The notes under the pieces: model-generated
The model's input: only the letters and a program-made list of their open reading frames with translations
Database searches by the model: none
Told to the model about the DNA's origin: nothing
Source: an uncultured Planctomycetota bacterium
GTDB lineage: Bacteria; Planctomycetota; Planctomycetia; Pirellulales; Thermoguttaceae
Reading direction: 5' to 3'
Length of the DNA stretch: 64,000 nt
NCBI GenBank assembly: GCA_902796885.1
Contig: CADBQY010000044.1
Location: 1 to 64,000 of the forward strand
In this document: positions 32,324 through 41,460 of the stretch, in pieces
Layout of the letters: each line of letters starts with the position of its first letter
Numbering within the stretch: the stretch's first letter is position 1
Translations under genes and position numbers: made by a program

Positions 32324-33475
32324 ATGAAAATCTTACAGATCATTCCCACGCTCGACCGCAGCGGCGCCGAAAAACAGATGACTCTTCTGGCGTGCGGATT
32401 GGCGAAAGAGGATTTCGAGATCCATGTCTGCGCCTTGACTCGCGGCGGCCCCTACGCCGACGATCTGAGGAAAGCGGGAGTTCCCCTGACGGTGATCGGA
32501 AAGAAACGAAAAATTTCCTTCTCGGCGTACCGGCGGCTCAAGTCCGTCATCCGCGCGTTTCGCCCCGACATCGTGCACACGTGGATCTTTGCCGCCAACG
32601 CGTACGGCCGCGCCGCGGCGTCGGCGTGCGGCGTGCCGAAGATCGTCTGCGGCGAACGGTGCGTCGATCCGTGGAAAGAGTCGTGGCACCTGGCGATCGA
32701 CCGCGCCCTGGCGAAAAAAACCGACGTGATCGCCGCCAACAGCGTCGGTGTGCGCGACTTTTACGCCGCGCGGGGAATACCGGCCTCGCTCTTTGAAATC
32801 ATCCCGAATGCGGCGACGCCTCTTCCGCCGAGCCGCGTTTCAAAAGAGGAGATTCTCCGCGGACTCGGCGTTCGTCTCGAGCCGGGAAAACCGCTCCCTT
32901 ACCTGATCGGCACGGTCGCTCGTCTCTGGCCGCAGAAACGGATACGCGACGCGATCTGGTCCGCCGAACAGCTAAAGTTCACCGACCTCGATTTTCACTT
33001 GGTGGTTGTCGGAGACGGTCCGGAGCGGGAAAACCTTCTTCGCTATCGAGACGAGATCCGTATTACCGACCGTGTTCACTTTATCGGGCATCGAGACGAC
33101 GTTCACCATTTTGTGCCGCATTTCGACCTTCTCTGGTCGACCAGCGAATACGAAGGTCTTTCGAATACCGTCATGGAGGCGATGAGCGCCGGCGTGCCGG
33201 TCGTCGCCTCTGACATTCCGGGTCATCGGGAGCTCGTCGTTCCCGGCAGGACGGGAATTCTGATCCCCGAATTCTACGGCGAGCCGATCCGTCGGCGTAC
33301 CGAGTTTTGCCGCGAATCGTTCTTTCTTCTCCGTCCCGAAGCGGACGAAACGCGCCGCCGGATGGGGAGGGCCGCAAAAGAACGAATCGAGACGGAGTTC
33401 GGACTTTCTCAGATGCTCCGGCGTTATGCCGAGCTTTACCGAAGAATCCACAACCAAGAGCGGAGAAGCGTATGA
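32324..33475 (+). CDS. GT4-type glycosyltransferase
   Basis: A 383-aa retaining glycosyltransferase of the GT-B fold. The N-terminal domain starts MKILQIIPTLDRSGAEKQM, where SGAE is the glycine-loop signature for the acceptor side. The donor domain shows PYLIGTVARLWPQKR, VVVGDGPERENL, and EYEGLSNTVMEAMSAGVPVV, with the E-x7-E catalytic/donor motif. No membrane segment is seen; it would act on the cytoplasmic face of the membrane using a nucleotide-sugar. It lies 46 bp after uppS and its stop overlaps the fumC start (ATGA). Sugar and acceptor cannot be told. Confidence 0.9.
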   Translation: MKILQIIPTLDRSGAEKQMTLLACGLAKEDFEIHVCALTRGGPYADDLRKAGVPLTVIGKKRKISFSAYRRLKSVIRAFRPDIVHTWIFAANAYGRAAASACGVPKIVCGERCVDPWKESWHLAIDRALAKKTDVIAANSVGVRDFYAARGIPASLFEIIPNAATPLPPSRVSKEEILRGLGVRLEPGKPLPYLIGTVARLWPQKRIRDAIWSAEQLKFTDLDFHLVVVGDGPERENLLRYRDEIRITDRVHFIGHRDDVHHFVPHFDLLWSTSEYEGLSNTVMEAMSAGVPVVASDIPGHRELVVPGRTGILIPEFYGEPIRRRTEFCRESFFLLRPEADETRRRMGRAAKERIETEFGLSQMLRRYAELYRRIHNQERRSV

Positions 33476-34893
33476 CAGAATATCGAACGGAACACGACAC
33501 AATGGGCGATATCCGCCTGCCGAAAGAAGCGTATTACGGCGCGCAGACGCAGCGCGCCGTCGAAAACTTTCCGATATCCGGACAGACGGCGGCGCCCGAA
33601 CTGATACACGCCCTTGGCTTGGTCAAATGGTGCGCCGCCTGCGTGAACCGCGATTTGGGGCTCCTCTCCGCCGGACGTTCCCCCCTTTCGGACGCCGAAA
33701 TCGACGCGCTCCTTTCCGCCGCGCGCGAAGTCGCCGACGGGAAATGGGACGGCGAGTTTCCGGTCGACGTCTATCAAACCGGTTCGGGAACTTCGACGAA
33801 TATGAATGCCAACGAAGTGATCGCGAACCGCGCCGCCGAGCTGGCGGGGTATGACCGCTTCGCCGCGAAAAAGAAGATTCATCCGAACGACCACGTCAAC
33901 CGCGGGCAGTCGACCAACGACATCTATCCGACGGCGATCCACGTGGCGGCGGCGCGCGCGTTACACGACGGTCTTCTTCCCGCGTTGACGCGGGCGGCCG
34001 AGGTCCTAACCGACAAGGCGAAGGCGTGGGACGGGATCCTGAAATCGGGCCGAACCCATCTGGCCGACGCCACCCCGCTTTCGCTCGGCCAGGAGATCGG
34101 CGGATTGGCGCGGCAGATGGAACAGGACGCCCGGCGCGCCGCGCGGGCGGTGGAGGAACTTCTGGAACTTCCCGCAGGCGGAACGGCGGTCGGTTCGGGG
34201 ATCAATACGCACAAAGAATTCGGCGCCCGAGTGGCGGCGGCGTTGGCCGAGGAGACGAAGATTCCCTTTGTCGAGGCGAAAAATCATTTTGAGGCGAACG
34301 CCCAACGGGACGGTTTGGTCGCCGCGCACGCCCAAATCAAATCGATCGCCGTCTCGCTGACCGGCGTGTCGAATAATATCCGTTGGCTGTCGAGCGGGCC
34401 GCGGTGCGGCATCGGAGAAATTCGCCTGGCCGACCTTCAGCCGGGCAGCTCGATCATGCCGGGTAAAGTGAACCCCGTTCTCTGCGAAGCGCTCATGCAG
34501 GCGGCGGCCAAGGTCATTGGGAACGACGCGGCGATTTCGCTGGCCGGCGCGTCAGGCGGTCAATTCCAGCTGAATATCATGATGCCGATGATGGCCGACG
34601 CCGTACTCGAGTCGATCCGGATTCTGACCGGCGGCGTTCGCGTCTTTACCGAAAAATGCCTGGCGCCGATGGAACCGAACGAAGAAGCGTGCCGCGCCTC
34701 CCTCGAACGGAGCCTGATGACCGTAACCGGCCTGAATCTCTACATCGGCTACGAAAAAGCCGCCGCGCTTGCCAAGAAAGCGCTCAAGACCGGCAAGACG
34801 ATTCGCCAGGTTTGCGAAGAGGAAAACGTCCTGTCAAAAGAAGAACTCGACAAGGCGCTCGATCCGCGCCGAATGATCAAGCCGCTCGGCTAG
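33472..34893 (+). CDS. fumC: Class II fumarate hydratase
   Basis: A 473-aa enzyme interconverting fumarate and malate in the citric acid cycle. Characteristic blocks are YYGAQTQRAVENFPIS, SGTSTNMNANEVIANRA, HPNDHVNRGQSTND, and the superfamily signature GSSIMPGKVNPV with its mobile catalytic loop Ser. The active-site His is in GRTHLADATPLSLGQE. Aspartase is a related possibility, but the sequence around the signature is the fumarase type. The ATG lies in the stop of the glycosyltransferase gene. The 3' end overlaps the convergent KAS III-like gene by 17 bp. Confidence 0.94.
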   Translation: MTEYRTEHDTMGDIRLPKEAYYGAQTQRAVENFPISGQTAAPELIHALGLVKWCAACVNRDLGLLSAGRSPLSDAEIDALLSAAREVADGKWDGEFPVDVYQTGSGTSTNMNANEVIANRAAELAGYDRFAAKKKIHPNDHVNRGQSTNDIYPTAIHVAAARALHDGLLPALTRAAEVLTDKAKAWDGILKSGRTHLADATPLSLGQEIGGLARQMEQDARRAARAVEELLELPAGGTAVGSGINTHKEFGARVAAALAEETKIPFVEAKNHFEANAQRDGLVAAHAQIKSIAVSLTGVSNNIRWLSSGPRCGIGEIRLADLQPGSSIMPGKVNPVLCEALMQAAAKVIGNDAAISLAGASGGQFQLNIMMPMMADAVLESIRILTGGVRVFTEKCLAPMEPNEEACRASLERSLMTVTGLNLYIGYEKAAALAKKALKTGKTIRQVCEEENVLSKEELDKALDPRRMIKPLG

Positions 34894-35965
34894 GCGCGTT
34901 TGCCTTGAGCGTCTTATTCCATTCAACGGCCAGCATGATCACGTTGATTCCCGAACCGATACCCAAAAGGGCGAGTTTACCCCCGTCCCGGACGAAACCC
35001 GATTCGATCCCGAGAGCCGCGGCGGTCGGCAGAGCGACGCTTCCGGTGTTTCCCAAAAACGAGAACGTGCGGTAGTTTTTTGCCGAATCGAGTTTTAACG
35101 TGTCGAAAAGAAGTCTCTCGTGCGCCACGCCGACCTGATGGCAGAAGGTTCGGTCAATCGTGTCGACCGACCAGCCGGTCTCCTCTTTGAACCGTTCGAA
35201 CGCTTCGGCCGCGGCGCCGACCCCGGCGTGCAGAAGCGCTTCCGAGTCGGTTTGCATCAGCTGGCCGGAGGCGTTCCCCCCGGCGGTTACGTCGACCTGA
35301 CTGCGGCAGAGCGCCGCATGGCGCGAGTCGGCCAGGACGGTTCCTCCCAGAAGCCGATTTCCGGTACGGGTCAACTCGCCGTTGGTCAGGAGTACCGCGG
35401 CGCTTCCCGAGCCGATGGTCAGCGACGCGAACGCCGGTTTGACGCTTTGCCGGGTGATCGACAAGTCGTTGCGGAGAAGCTCGATCGTCGACTCCATCAG
35501 CGCGCGGCTCGTCTCGGTTCCGACGACGACCCCCGAGTCGATCTGTCCCAGCTCGATCAGGTTGGCGGTCAGCAGGATCCCCGACAGGATCCCCAGACAG
35601 GCGTTGGAGACATCATGTACCACACACCGGGAAGGCAATTCGAGCCGCCGGTGAACGTCGCAGGCGGTCGCCGGTTCCTGGTAATCGCGGCAAACCGAGG
35701 CGTGGATCAGCGCGCCGACCTTTCGTCGGTCGGCGCCGGTTTCGTCGAAAAGCTTGTTGACCGTTCGTACCGATTGATCGCCGGGAAGCTCCCCTTTCGG
35801 CCAAACGCGCCTCTCGCGGATCCCCGTCATCAGTTCCAGGCGGCCGTAGGGTAGCCGGAGACGTTCGTAGAGGGGGGCCAGCCGCCTTTCCAGCTCGTCG
35901 GTGGTGACAATCTCGTCGGGAAGAGCGCAGGCGATTCCGTCAACGAAAACGTTCCGATAGCGCAT
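34877..35965 (-). CDS. 3-oxoacyl-ACP synthase III-like (KAS III/OleA-type)
   Basis: A 362-aa thiolase-fold condensing enzyme. The catalytic triad is visible: Cys123 in VSNACLGILSG, His in TFCHQVGVAHERL (about 270), and Asn in FLGNTGSVALP (about 304). The C-terminus LALLGIGSGINVIMLAVEW is the typical glycine-rich end. FabH proper starts fatty acid synthesis by condensing acetyl-CoA with malonyl-ACP; the N-terminal 50 residues (DELERRLAPLYERLRLPYG) resemble the OleA side of the family more than FabH, so long-chain head-to-head condensation is an alternative. No other lipid gene is adjacent. Confidence 0.85.
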   Translation of the reverse strand: MRYRNVFVDGIACALPDEIVTTDELERRLAPLYERLRLPYGRLELMTGIRERRVWPKGELPGDQSVRTVNKLFDETGADRRKVGALIHASVCRDYQEPATACDVHRRLELPSRCVVHDVSNACLGILSGILLTANLIELGQIDSGVVVGTETSRALMESTIELLRNDLSITRQSVKPAFASLTIGSGSAAVLLTNGELTRTGNRLLGGTVLADSRHAALCRSQVDVTAGGNASGQLMQTDSEALLHAGVGAAAEAFERFKEETGWSVDTIDRTFCHQVGVAHERLLFDTLKLDSAKNYRTFSFLGNTGSVALPTAAALGIESGFVRDGGKLALLGIGSGINVIMLAVEWNKTLKANAPSRAA

Positions 35966-35983
35966 AACGTTTCTTTCGCCCTG

Positions 35984-37378
35984 TCAAAAGACTTTTGATT
36001 CGGTCTGTGGGAACGCGCGGCGGTAGCGCGCCTCGACTTGAAGAGCCTCCTCGAGGCGGTTGCTCTTGCGCAGTTCCGAAGACCAGTGGTGATAGTAGAG
36101 CGGAAGATTGACGCGGAACTGGTCGAAATTCGGATCGAGCGCCAGACCCTGTTCGGTCAGGCGGATAGCTTCATTGTAGTTCTTTCCGCGTGAGGCGAGT
36201 TCAATCGCCAGGTTGTTGAGCGTCGCCTTGAAATTGCCGAGAACCGTCTTGTTGTTCGGGTCGATCGCCAGCGCCTTGAGATACGCGTAGATGGCGCTGT
36301 CGAATTTGTTATCCTGGTAGTAGTCGACCGCGCGGTTGTAGTAGATCGTCGCCACGAACTGAACCGGCGTGACGGTGCGGACCGGCTTCTTTCCCGAAAG
36401 GGCGAGCGCCCGTTCGGGAGTGACCGGTTGGTCGGCGTCGTCGGTTTCCCGCAACGGGGCGGCTTCCAGTTCGTCCTCGTTCTCTTCCTCGGAAGGATAC
36501 GCCGACGTCGATTCCAGATAGTTGACCTGGCGGAAGAAGGCGGCGTCGCGGGTTAAGAGCGCGGTTCCCGGTTCGGCCTCCGGAATCGGAACCGGCCGGT
36601 CGGGAAGGAGTTCCCATTTCGGACAGGTCGTTTCGATGTCGAGGTACGAATCGCCGCAGAGGATTCGACTCTTGGCGTGCCCGGTCATCTCCAGACCGAA
36701 CGAGGTCAGTCCGACGTCGCCGGCCAGCGCGTTGAACAGCGCGGTGGCGCTGACGCAGTTATACACTCCTGTCTGAAGGCAGACGGCGGCGCTCGAAAGG
36801 TTCAGGTCGTACGATCCGGTCAGGATTTCCCGATGGAGAAATTCATAGACGTGACGTACTCTTTCAAAGTCGTCGTCAATTTCGGCGATTTCTTGCCGGA
36901 GGTTTTCGAGATGGCGGTTGTAAATATCCCGGCAGATTGCGCGTTCGCGATCCGAGATGCCGTCGGCGATCAGTACGGCGTCAAGAAAATCGATGTCATT
37001 CCACTGTCCGTCCGCCGCGTCGGAAAGGAGGAGCCGTTCCCCCGCCGAGAGATGGTTGATCAGGCAGACGAAATAGCGATCCGAATTCCGATCGGAACTC
37101 GACGGTTCGGCGGTATCGAGCGACGGAACGGTATCGGCCGGCGCTTGGGTCTCTGCCGGCCGGATCAGCACAAGGTAAGAGTCTTCCGGGAAGTTGAACG
37201 ATTTAATCGTTTCCGCGCTGCGCAGTCCCAAAATGGCGAGTTTTCCTCGGGTTCGGAGATCGACGGATTCGGCGGCCCTCACGAAGGAAACCGTAACCGG
37301 AGCCAAGAGAAAAAGGGTCGCCAAGAGGACGCCCAGAAGACACTTCGGCAGAAAAAGGGAAATCGCGGTAATTTTCAT
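35984..37378 (-). CDS. Secreted transglutaminase-like TPR protein
   Basis: A 464-aa exported protein. The ATG at 37378 gives a good signal peptide (LLGVLLATLFLLAPVTVSFV); an in-frame start at 37432 would add an Arg-rich extension. About 150-290 shows a transglutaminase-like core with GVYNCVSATALFNAL (Cys), LEMTGHAKSRI (His) and YLDIETT (Asp), a complete catalytic triad arrangement. The C-terminal third has TPR-like helices (AIYAYLKALAIDPNNKTVLG and AIRLTEQGLALDPNFDQF). Such proteins are usually peptidases or amide-processing enzymes of the envelope. Substrate unknown. The two halves are separated by an acidic linker. Confidence 0.75.
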   Translation of the reverse strand: MKITAISLFLPKCLLGVLLATLFLLAPVTVSFVRAAESVDLRTRGKLAILGLRSAETIKSFNFPEDSYLVLIRPAETQAPADTVPSLDTAEPSSSDRNSDRYFVCLINHLSAGERLLLSDAADGQWNDIDFLDAVLIADGISDRERAICRDIYNRHLENLRQEIAEIDDDFERVRHVYEFLHREILTGSYDLNLSSAAVCLQTGVYNCVSATALFNALAGDVGLTSFGLEMTGHAKSRILCGDSYLDIETTCPKWELLPDRPVPIPEAEPGTALLTRDAAFFRQVNYLESTSAYPSEEENEDELEAAPLRETDDADQPVTPERALALSGKKPVRTVTPVQFVATIYYNRAVDYYQDNKFDSAIYAYLKALAIDPNNKTVLGNFKATLNNLAIELASRGKNYNEAIRLTEQGLALDPNFDQFRVNLPLYYHHWSSELRKSNRLEEALQVEARYRRAFPQTESKVF

Positions 37379-37786
37379 TATGCTAAAACGCACCGGCGCT
37401 CTTACTTTGTAACGGATGGAATTGAAGGACAAACGCTCGCCGGATCGAAATCAACCGATCGGGCTTCCATGAATCTTACGTTACAATTTCCATTTTATCT
37501 GGAAATCTTCCGAAAAAAATTAAAAATGGCTCAAGTTTTGCCCTTCCGACGAGGGTTGAGACTCCGCAGACGCGAAAACGCCCCGTCTACCCTAATTATA
37601 ACCGATTTTTTTAATCGCGGCACCGCCAATTGCCCAAATTGCTTATTTTGTTTGTTTTAAGAAAGGGTCCCATCTTTTTTTTATAAAATCGGGGATAAAC
37701 CGATAATTCCGAATAAATCGATCCTCGAATAACCGACAAAGATAACGACATAGTATTTGTTTCAACCGGAAAGGTACAGTGTTGAT
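37379..37786. other. Divergent intergenic region
   Basis: About 400 bases between the divergently transcribed transglutaminase-like and DUF1573 genes. No protein-like frame is present. The region is AT-rich on its right half and includes a 19-base block at 37632-37650 that recurs with one mismatch upstream of apbE. Promoters for both genes must lie here; apart from the shared TTGCTT no complete -35/-10 pair was found. Confidence 0.5.
37632..37650 (+). repeat. 19-base block shared with the apbE promoter
   Basis: GCCCAAATTGCTTATTTTG matches GCCCGAATTGCTTATTTTG at 51820-51838 except for one base. At the apbE site it carries the -35 hexamer. Here no TATAAT-like hexamer lies at the corresponding distance, so its role is unclear. 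Confidence 0.6.
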
Positions 37787-39580
37787 ATGAAAAGCGGCGC
37801 AAATTATTTGATCCGTTTTTACAATGGAAAACCCTGGGTCGCTCTGGCGATCCTGTTGGTTCTGATCGGGGGGACGCGCCTTGCGGCGCAGTTCCCCTCC
37901 GGGTCGAATAGCTGGGCTCTACGAATGTTCAGTGAAGCCGGAACCGAAATGACTCGGAATTTCGGCGATTTGGCCCTTCATTCTCAGGCGGAACAGCGGT
38001 TTAAATTCCGTAATATCTATAAAGAAGACGTCGTTATCCTCAGCGCGCAATCGAGTTGCAGTTGCACGAACGTGACGATTCCGAAAAAAGTGATCAAAAG
38101 CGGCGAGACCGGCGAGATCGTCGCTCGCGTCGATACTTCCGGGAAGGTTCATGTCGGCAAACGAAAGGCGACCATCACCGTTCATTTCAGCAAACCCTAC
38201 GCGGCGGAAGTGCAAATGCAGGTGGCGTCGCACATCCGCGCCGATGTCGTCTTTGATCCGGGCGTTGTCGAGTTCGGGAGCGTCGGCGAAGGCGTGACGG
38301 TCACCAAGACGGTCTATCTCAATTATAACGGTCAGCTCACGAACTGGCAGCTGGTCGGAATGAAAAAGAACAGTCCCTCGATTCGTGCCGAAGCGAAAGT
38401 CGTTTCGCGCAACGGGAATCGGAAGACCTATAAAGTCGACGTACAACTCCTGCCGACCGCCGAACCGGGATATATCAACGACCTACTTCGCTTCACCTCC
38501 AACGAGGCGGGGAGTCCCGGGATTTTCATTCCGGTTCACGGCCAGGTCATTTCCGCGCTTTCGGTGAAACCGACGTTTCTGCAGTTTGGCGTGATCCACC
38601 CGAGCGAATCGGCAACGCGGAATTTGGTTGTTCGCGGCTCGACTCCGTTCCGGATTGTTACGGTTCAGTCCGACGATCCGCGAATGGCGTTTAAAACCGC
38701 CAACCAGGAGAGTACCGTCCATGTGATTCCGGTGACCCTGACCGCCGCGGCCGACGAGACGCCGGGCGAGTTCCGTAGGACGATCCGGGTTAAAACGACC
38801 ATTTCCGAACTTCCGGCGCTCGACATCGCCGTCTTCGGCATCATCTCCGACGAAGCGGTTTCGGCCGGCGAAGGGAACGCCGAGACGATCCTTTCGGCGG
38901 CGAAGATTCAGGAGGCTCTGGGAGAATACCGTCTGGTCCAGGACGGACCGGCTCTCGGCGGATTCGATGCCGAAACGCAGGCCGCTCTCTTCGTTCCGGC
39001 GAAGATCGACGCGGTCGCGCCGAGTGTCGCAGAAGCCGAGCCGACCGACGAATTGCCGATTCCCGCCTCGATCAATCGCAAGTTCGGCCATCGTTATCTC
39101 GCGCCGCAAAAAATCGATGAAGAGGCGGCGCGGAGCGACACCCTCGAAGAGAGCCACCTCGCGTCCACCGATGCGCCGGCGGTTCCGTTTACTCTTGAAG
39201 AACGTCCGGTCGGCCGTACGACGCCGCGCGCCGGAGTTTCGGTTCAGGAGGAAAGCGAGTCGGCCGAATCGCGCCAGATCGCCGTCGCGGCGCCCGGCGC
39301 CGACGAAGAAGACCTTCTCAGTTTTGAGCTGACCGATCATTCCGGCGCGGCTTCGGACGCCGAAAGCGAACCGGCCCCGGCCGACGCGCAGGTTTTCGTT
39401 CCGGCGAAGACGGAGTCTTCCCTTTCGGACGAGACGAAGGTCGAGACGGACGAAAACGGCTGGTTCCCCGCCAACAACGCGTCGACTTCTCAGAAAACCG
39501 ACAAGAAAACCGCTTCTCCCGGCCGTCAAAAGATGGCGGCGGTCGGCACGATTTTGTTCCGCCAGCCCACGCTTCGGTAA
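37787..39580 (+). CDS. DUF1573-domain membrane-anchored protein
   Basis: A 597-aa protein with an N-terminal signal or anchor helix (WVALAILLVLIGGTRLAAQ). About 65-155 matches DUF1573: fragments include SSCSCTNVTIPKK, VKSGETGEIVARVDTSG-like IKSGETGEIVARVDTSG, and VFDPGVVEFGSVGEG. This Ig-like beta-sandwich is common in planctomycete and Bacteroidetes envelope proteins. A second beta-sandwich of similar kind follows (VKPTFLQFGVIHPSES). The last 230 residues are Ala/Glu/Pro-rich with repeated VFVPAK-type pieces and look disordered. The ATG at 37787 is preferred; a TTG ten codons earlier is also in frame. Function unknown. Confidence 0.78.
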   Translation: MKSGANYLIRFYNGKPWVALAILLVLIGGTRLAAQFPSGSNSWALRMFSEAGTEMTRNFGDLALHSQAEQRFKFRNIYKEDVVILSAQSSCSCTNVTIPKKVIKSGETGEIVARVDTSGKVHVGKRKATITVHFSKPYAAEVQMQVASHIRADVVFDPGVVEFGSVGEGVTVTKTVYLNYNGQLTNWQLVGMKKNSPSIRAEAKVVSRNGNRKTYKVDVQLLPTAEPGYINDLLRFTSNEAGSPGIFIPVHGQVISALSVKPTFLQFGVIHPSESATRNLVVRGSTPFRIVTVQSDDPRMAFKTANQESTVHVIPVTLTAAADETPGEFRRTIRVKTTISELPALDIAVFGIISDEAVSAGEGNAETILSAAKIQEALGEYRLVQDGPALGGFDAETQAALFVPAKIDAVAPSVAEAEPTDELPIPASINRKFGHRYLAPQKIDEEAARSDTLEESHLASTDAPAVPFTLEERPVGRTTPRAGVSVQEESESAESRQIAVAAPGADEEDLLSFELTDHSGAASDAESEPAPADAQVFVPAKTESSLSDETKVETDENGWFPANNASTSQKTDKKTASPGRQKMAAVGTILFRQPTLR

Positions 39581-39632
39581 TTTCGAAGCGGATCAGGTCT
39601 TTCGGTAAATCGAGACGTTTCGGAAATTTCCC

Positions 39633-39660
39633 TTGCAATTTTTATTTCGCCGCTTAAAAT
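39633..39660 (+). promoter_or_regulatory. Promoter of the NagB-like/PIG-L operon
   Basis: TTGCAA (39633-39638) and TAAAAT (39655-39660) are separated by 16 bp. Transcription would start near 39667, leaving a leader of about 45 bases with AAAGGAAAAA before the start codon. Confidence 0.72.
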
Positions 39661-39712
39661 GACGTAAGTTCGGCGCGTAAGTTACAAGGGAAACAACTGA
39701 AAGGAAAAACCG

Positions 39713-40642
39713 ATGTCTCGACCTCTTAGCAAAGTGGCTCCGGAATGGTGGGATTACACGACGCTCGATCCGGAAATTCTTGCCGACGCGGCAAAACTGA
39801 CTGAGAAATCTCTTTTTAAGCTTTCCCGTCCGGGGTTCACGGTACACTACTACGACACGATTGAAGAATTCTACGCCGCCGAGGCCCTTGAATACGTCCA
39901 GGCGTGGCAAAAGGCGACGGCCGACAATCCGGTCGGAATTTGCGGGCCGATCGGTCCGACCGAGCAGCTTCCGATCGTCGCGCGGATTGTCAACGCCTTG
40001 GGAATCAGTCTGAAACACGCTCATTTCTGGGGAATGGACGAATGGGTGGAAGACGGCGTTCCGGTCGGCATGGATCATCCACTTTCGTTCGCCAAGGCCG
40101 ACTTCGAGCTCTGTTTTAACCGGATTGACAAAAAACTCCGGATGCCTAAAGAGAACATTCATTTCCCGTCCGGAGATCTGAAAGCATACACCCAGACATA
40201 CAGCGATATCGTCTGCGACACCATGCAGGGAGGGCAGGGAGACACCAAACACTGGGCGTTTAACGACCCGGTGCGCCGCAGGGGGAAGTACAAGGACGCG
40301 CCGCCGACGCCCGAGGAATACCGCAAGCTTTCGGCGCGCGTCACGGAGCTTCATCCGATCACCATTTTGCAGAACGCGCGAACCAGCGGCGGCGGTTATG
40401 TGGCCAACGTTCCGAAGTCGGCGGCGACGGTCGGTCCGGTCGAAACGTGGAAGGCGAACAAGGTCAGTATCTGGCAGGCGGGAACCCACGACAACCCGTT
40501 CGGGATGCGCCTTTCGGCGTGGATGATCGCCAAAAAAATCCCAGATTCGGCGGTTCCGATGTCGCTGTTGGCCGACCATCCGAACGTTCACTTCCATTAT
40601 TACAGGCCCGCGATCAAAACGGTCGGCGCCGAAATGCACTGA
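39713..40642 (+). CDS. NagB-like amino-sugar phosphate deaminase/isomerase family
   Basis: A 309-aa protein of the glucosamine-6-phosphate deaminase/6-phosphogluconolactonase fold. [12 protein letters not shown] corresponds to the phosphate loop, FWGMDEWV to the FxMDEY strand with the conserved Asp, and [14 protein letters not shown] to GxGxDGHIAFNEP. The catalytic His and Asn are kept, but the Asp of DGH is replaced by Thr and the final Glu by Asp, so the chemistry or substrate may differ from standard NagB. It is about 40 residues longer than typical bacterial NagB. The gene is followed after 26 bp by a PIG-L deacetylase, which fits an amino-sugar pathway. Confidence 0.8.
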   Translation: MSRPLSKVAPEWWDYTTLDPEILADAAKLTEKSLFKLSRPGFTVHYYDTIEEFYAAEALEYVQAWQKATADNPVGICGPIGPTEQLPIVARIVNALGISLKHAHFWGMDEWVEDGVPVGMDHPLSFAKADFELCFNRIDKKLRMPKENIHFPSGDLKAYTQTYSDIVCDTMQGGQGDTKHWAFNDPVRRRGKYKDAPPTPEEYRKLSARVTELHPITILQNARTSGGGYVANVPKSAATVGPVETWKANKVSIWQAGTHDNPFGMRLSAWMIAKKIPDSAVPMSLLADHPNVHFHYYRPAIKTVGAEMH

Positions 40643-40668
40643 TCTGGAAGAAGAGAAAGAAAAAGACT

Positions 40669-41460
40669 ATGCCGACGGTATTTGCCATAGCGTGTCATCC
40701 CGACGACATCGAATTCGTGATGGCCGGAACGATGCTTCTGTTGAAAGACCGCGGTTGCGATGTCCACTATATGAACATCGCCAACGGCTCGTGGGGAACG
40801 GCCACGATGCGGCGCGAAGAGATCATCCGCGCACGGCGGGACGAGGCCGCCGCGAGCGCCGCCCAGATGGGGTTTGTCTATCACGAGTCGCTTGTCGACG
40901 ATCTGGACGTCTTTTACGACCGCCCGACGCTGACCAAGGTCATCGCCGTCGTTCGTCAGGTCGATCCCGATATCATTCTGCTCCAGTCGCCGGTCGACTA
41001 CATGGAAGACCACCAGAACGCGGTCCGGCTCGGGGTGACCGCCGCCTTCTGCCGCGGAATGGTCAACGCGCCGGTCGACCCGCCGACCCTGCCGACCTTT
41101 AAAGACGTGGCGCTATACCACGGCCAGCCGCACGGGAATCTTGATCCGATGCGCCGCCTGGTACGCGCCGAGCGCTACGTCGACATTTCGTCTGTATTGC
41201 AACGCAAACGCGCGGCGCTGGCGTGTCACAAGAGCCAGAAAGAGTGGCTCGACGTCTCGCAGGGGTACGATTCGTATCTTGACTCGATGACCGAAGCGGC
41301 CGCCGGAGTCGGTCGGTTGAGCGGAAAGTACGAGTACGCCGAAGGGTGGCGGCGCCACAACCCGCTCGGCTTTTCGGCGACCGACATCGACCCGTTGGGG
41401 GAACTTTTGGCCGACGTCTCGTGGGTGGATCCCGCCTACGCCGAATATCTTAGCCGCTGA
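40669..41460 (+). CDS. PIG-L family deacetylase
   Basis: A 263-aa zinc-dependent N-deacetylase of the LmbE/PIG-L family. The signature AHPDDxE appears as CHPDDIEFVMAG at residues 9-20, giving two zinc ligands and the catalytic Asp; the third ligand is probably the His of MEDHQNA near residue 110. Members remove acetyl groups from GlcNAc-containing molecules. With the NagB-like gene immediately upstream, a two-step conversion of an acetylated amino sugar to a keto sugar is a reasonable hypothesis. The 3' end overlaps the convergent CDF gene by 11 bp. Confidence 0.9.
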   Translation: MPTVFAIACHPDDIEFVMAGTMLLLKDRGCDVHYMNIANGSWGTATMRREEIIRARRDEAAASAAQMGFVYHESLVDDLDVFYDRPTLTKVIAVVRQVDPDIILLQSPVDYMEDHQNAVRLGVTAAFCRGMVNAPVDPPTLPTFKDVALYHGQPHGNLDPMRRLVRAERYVDISSVLQRKRAALACHKSQKEWLDVSQGYDSYLDSMTEAAAGVGRLSGKYEYAEGWRRHNPLGFSATDIDPLGELLADVSWVDPAYAEYLSR

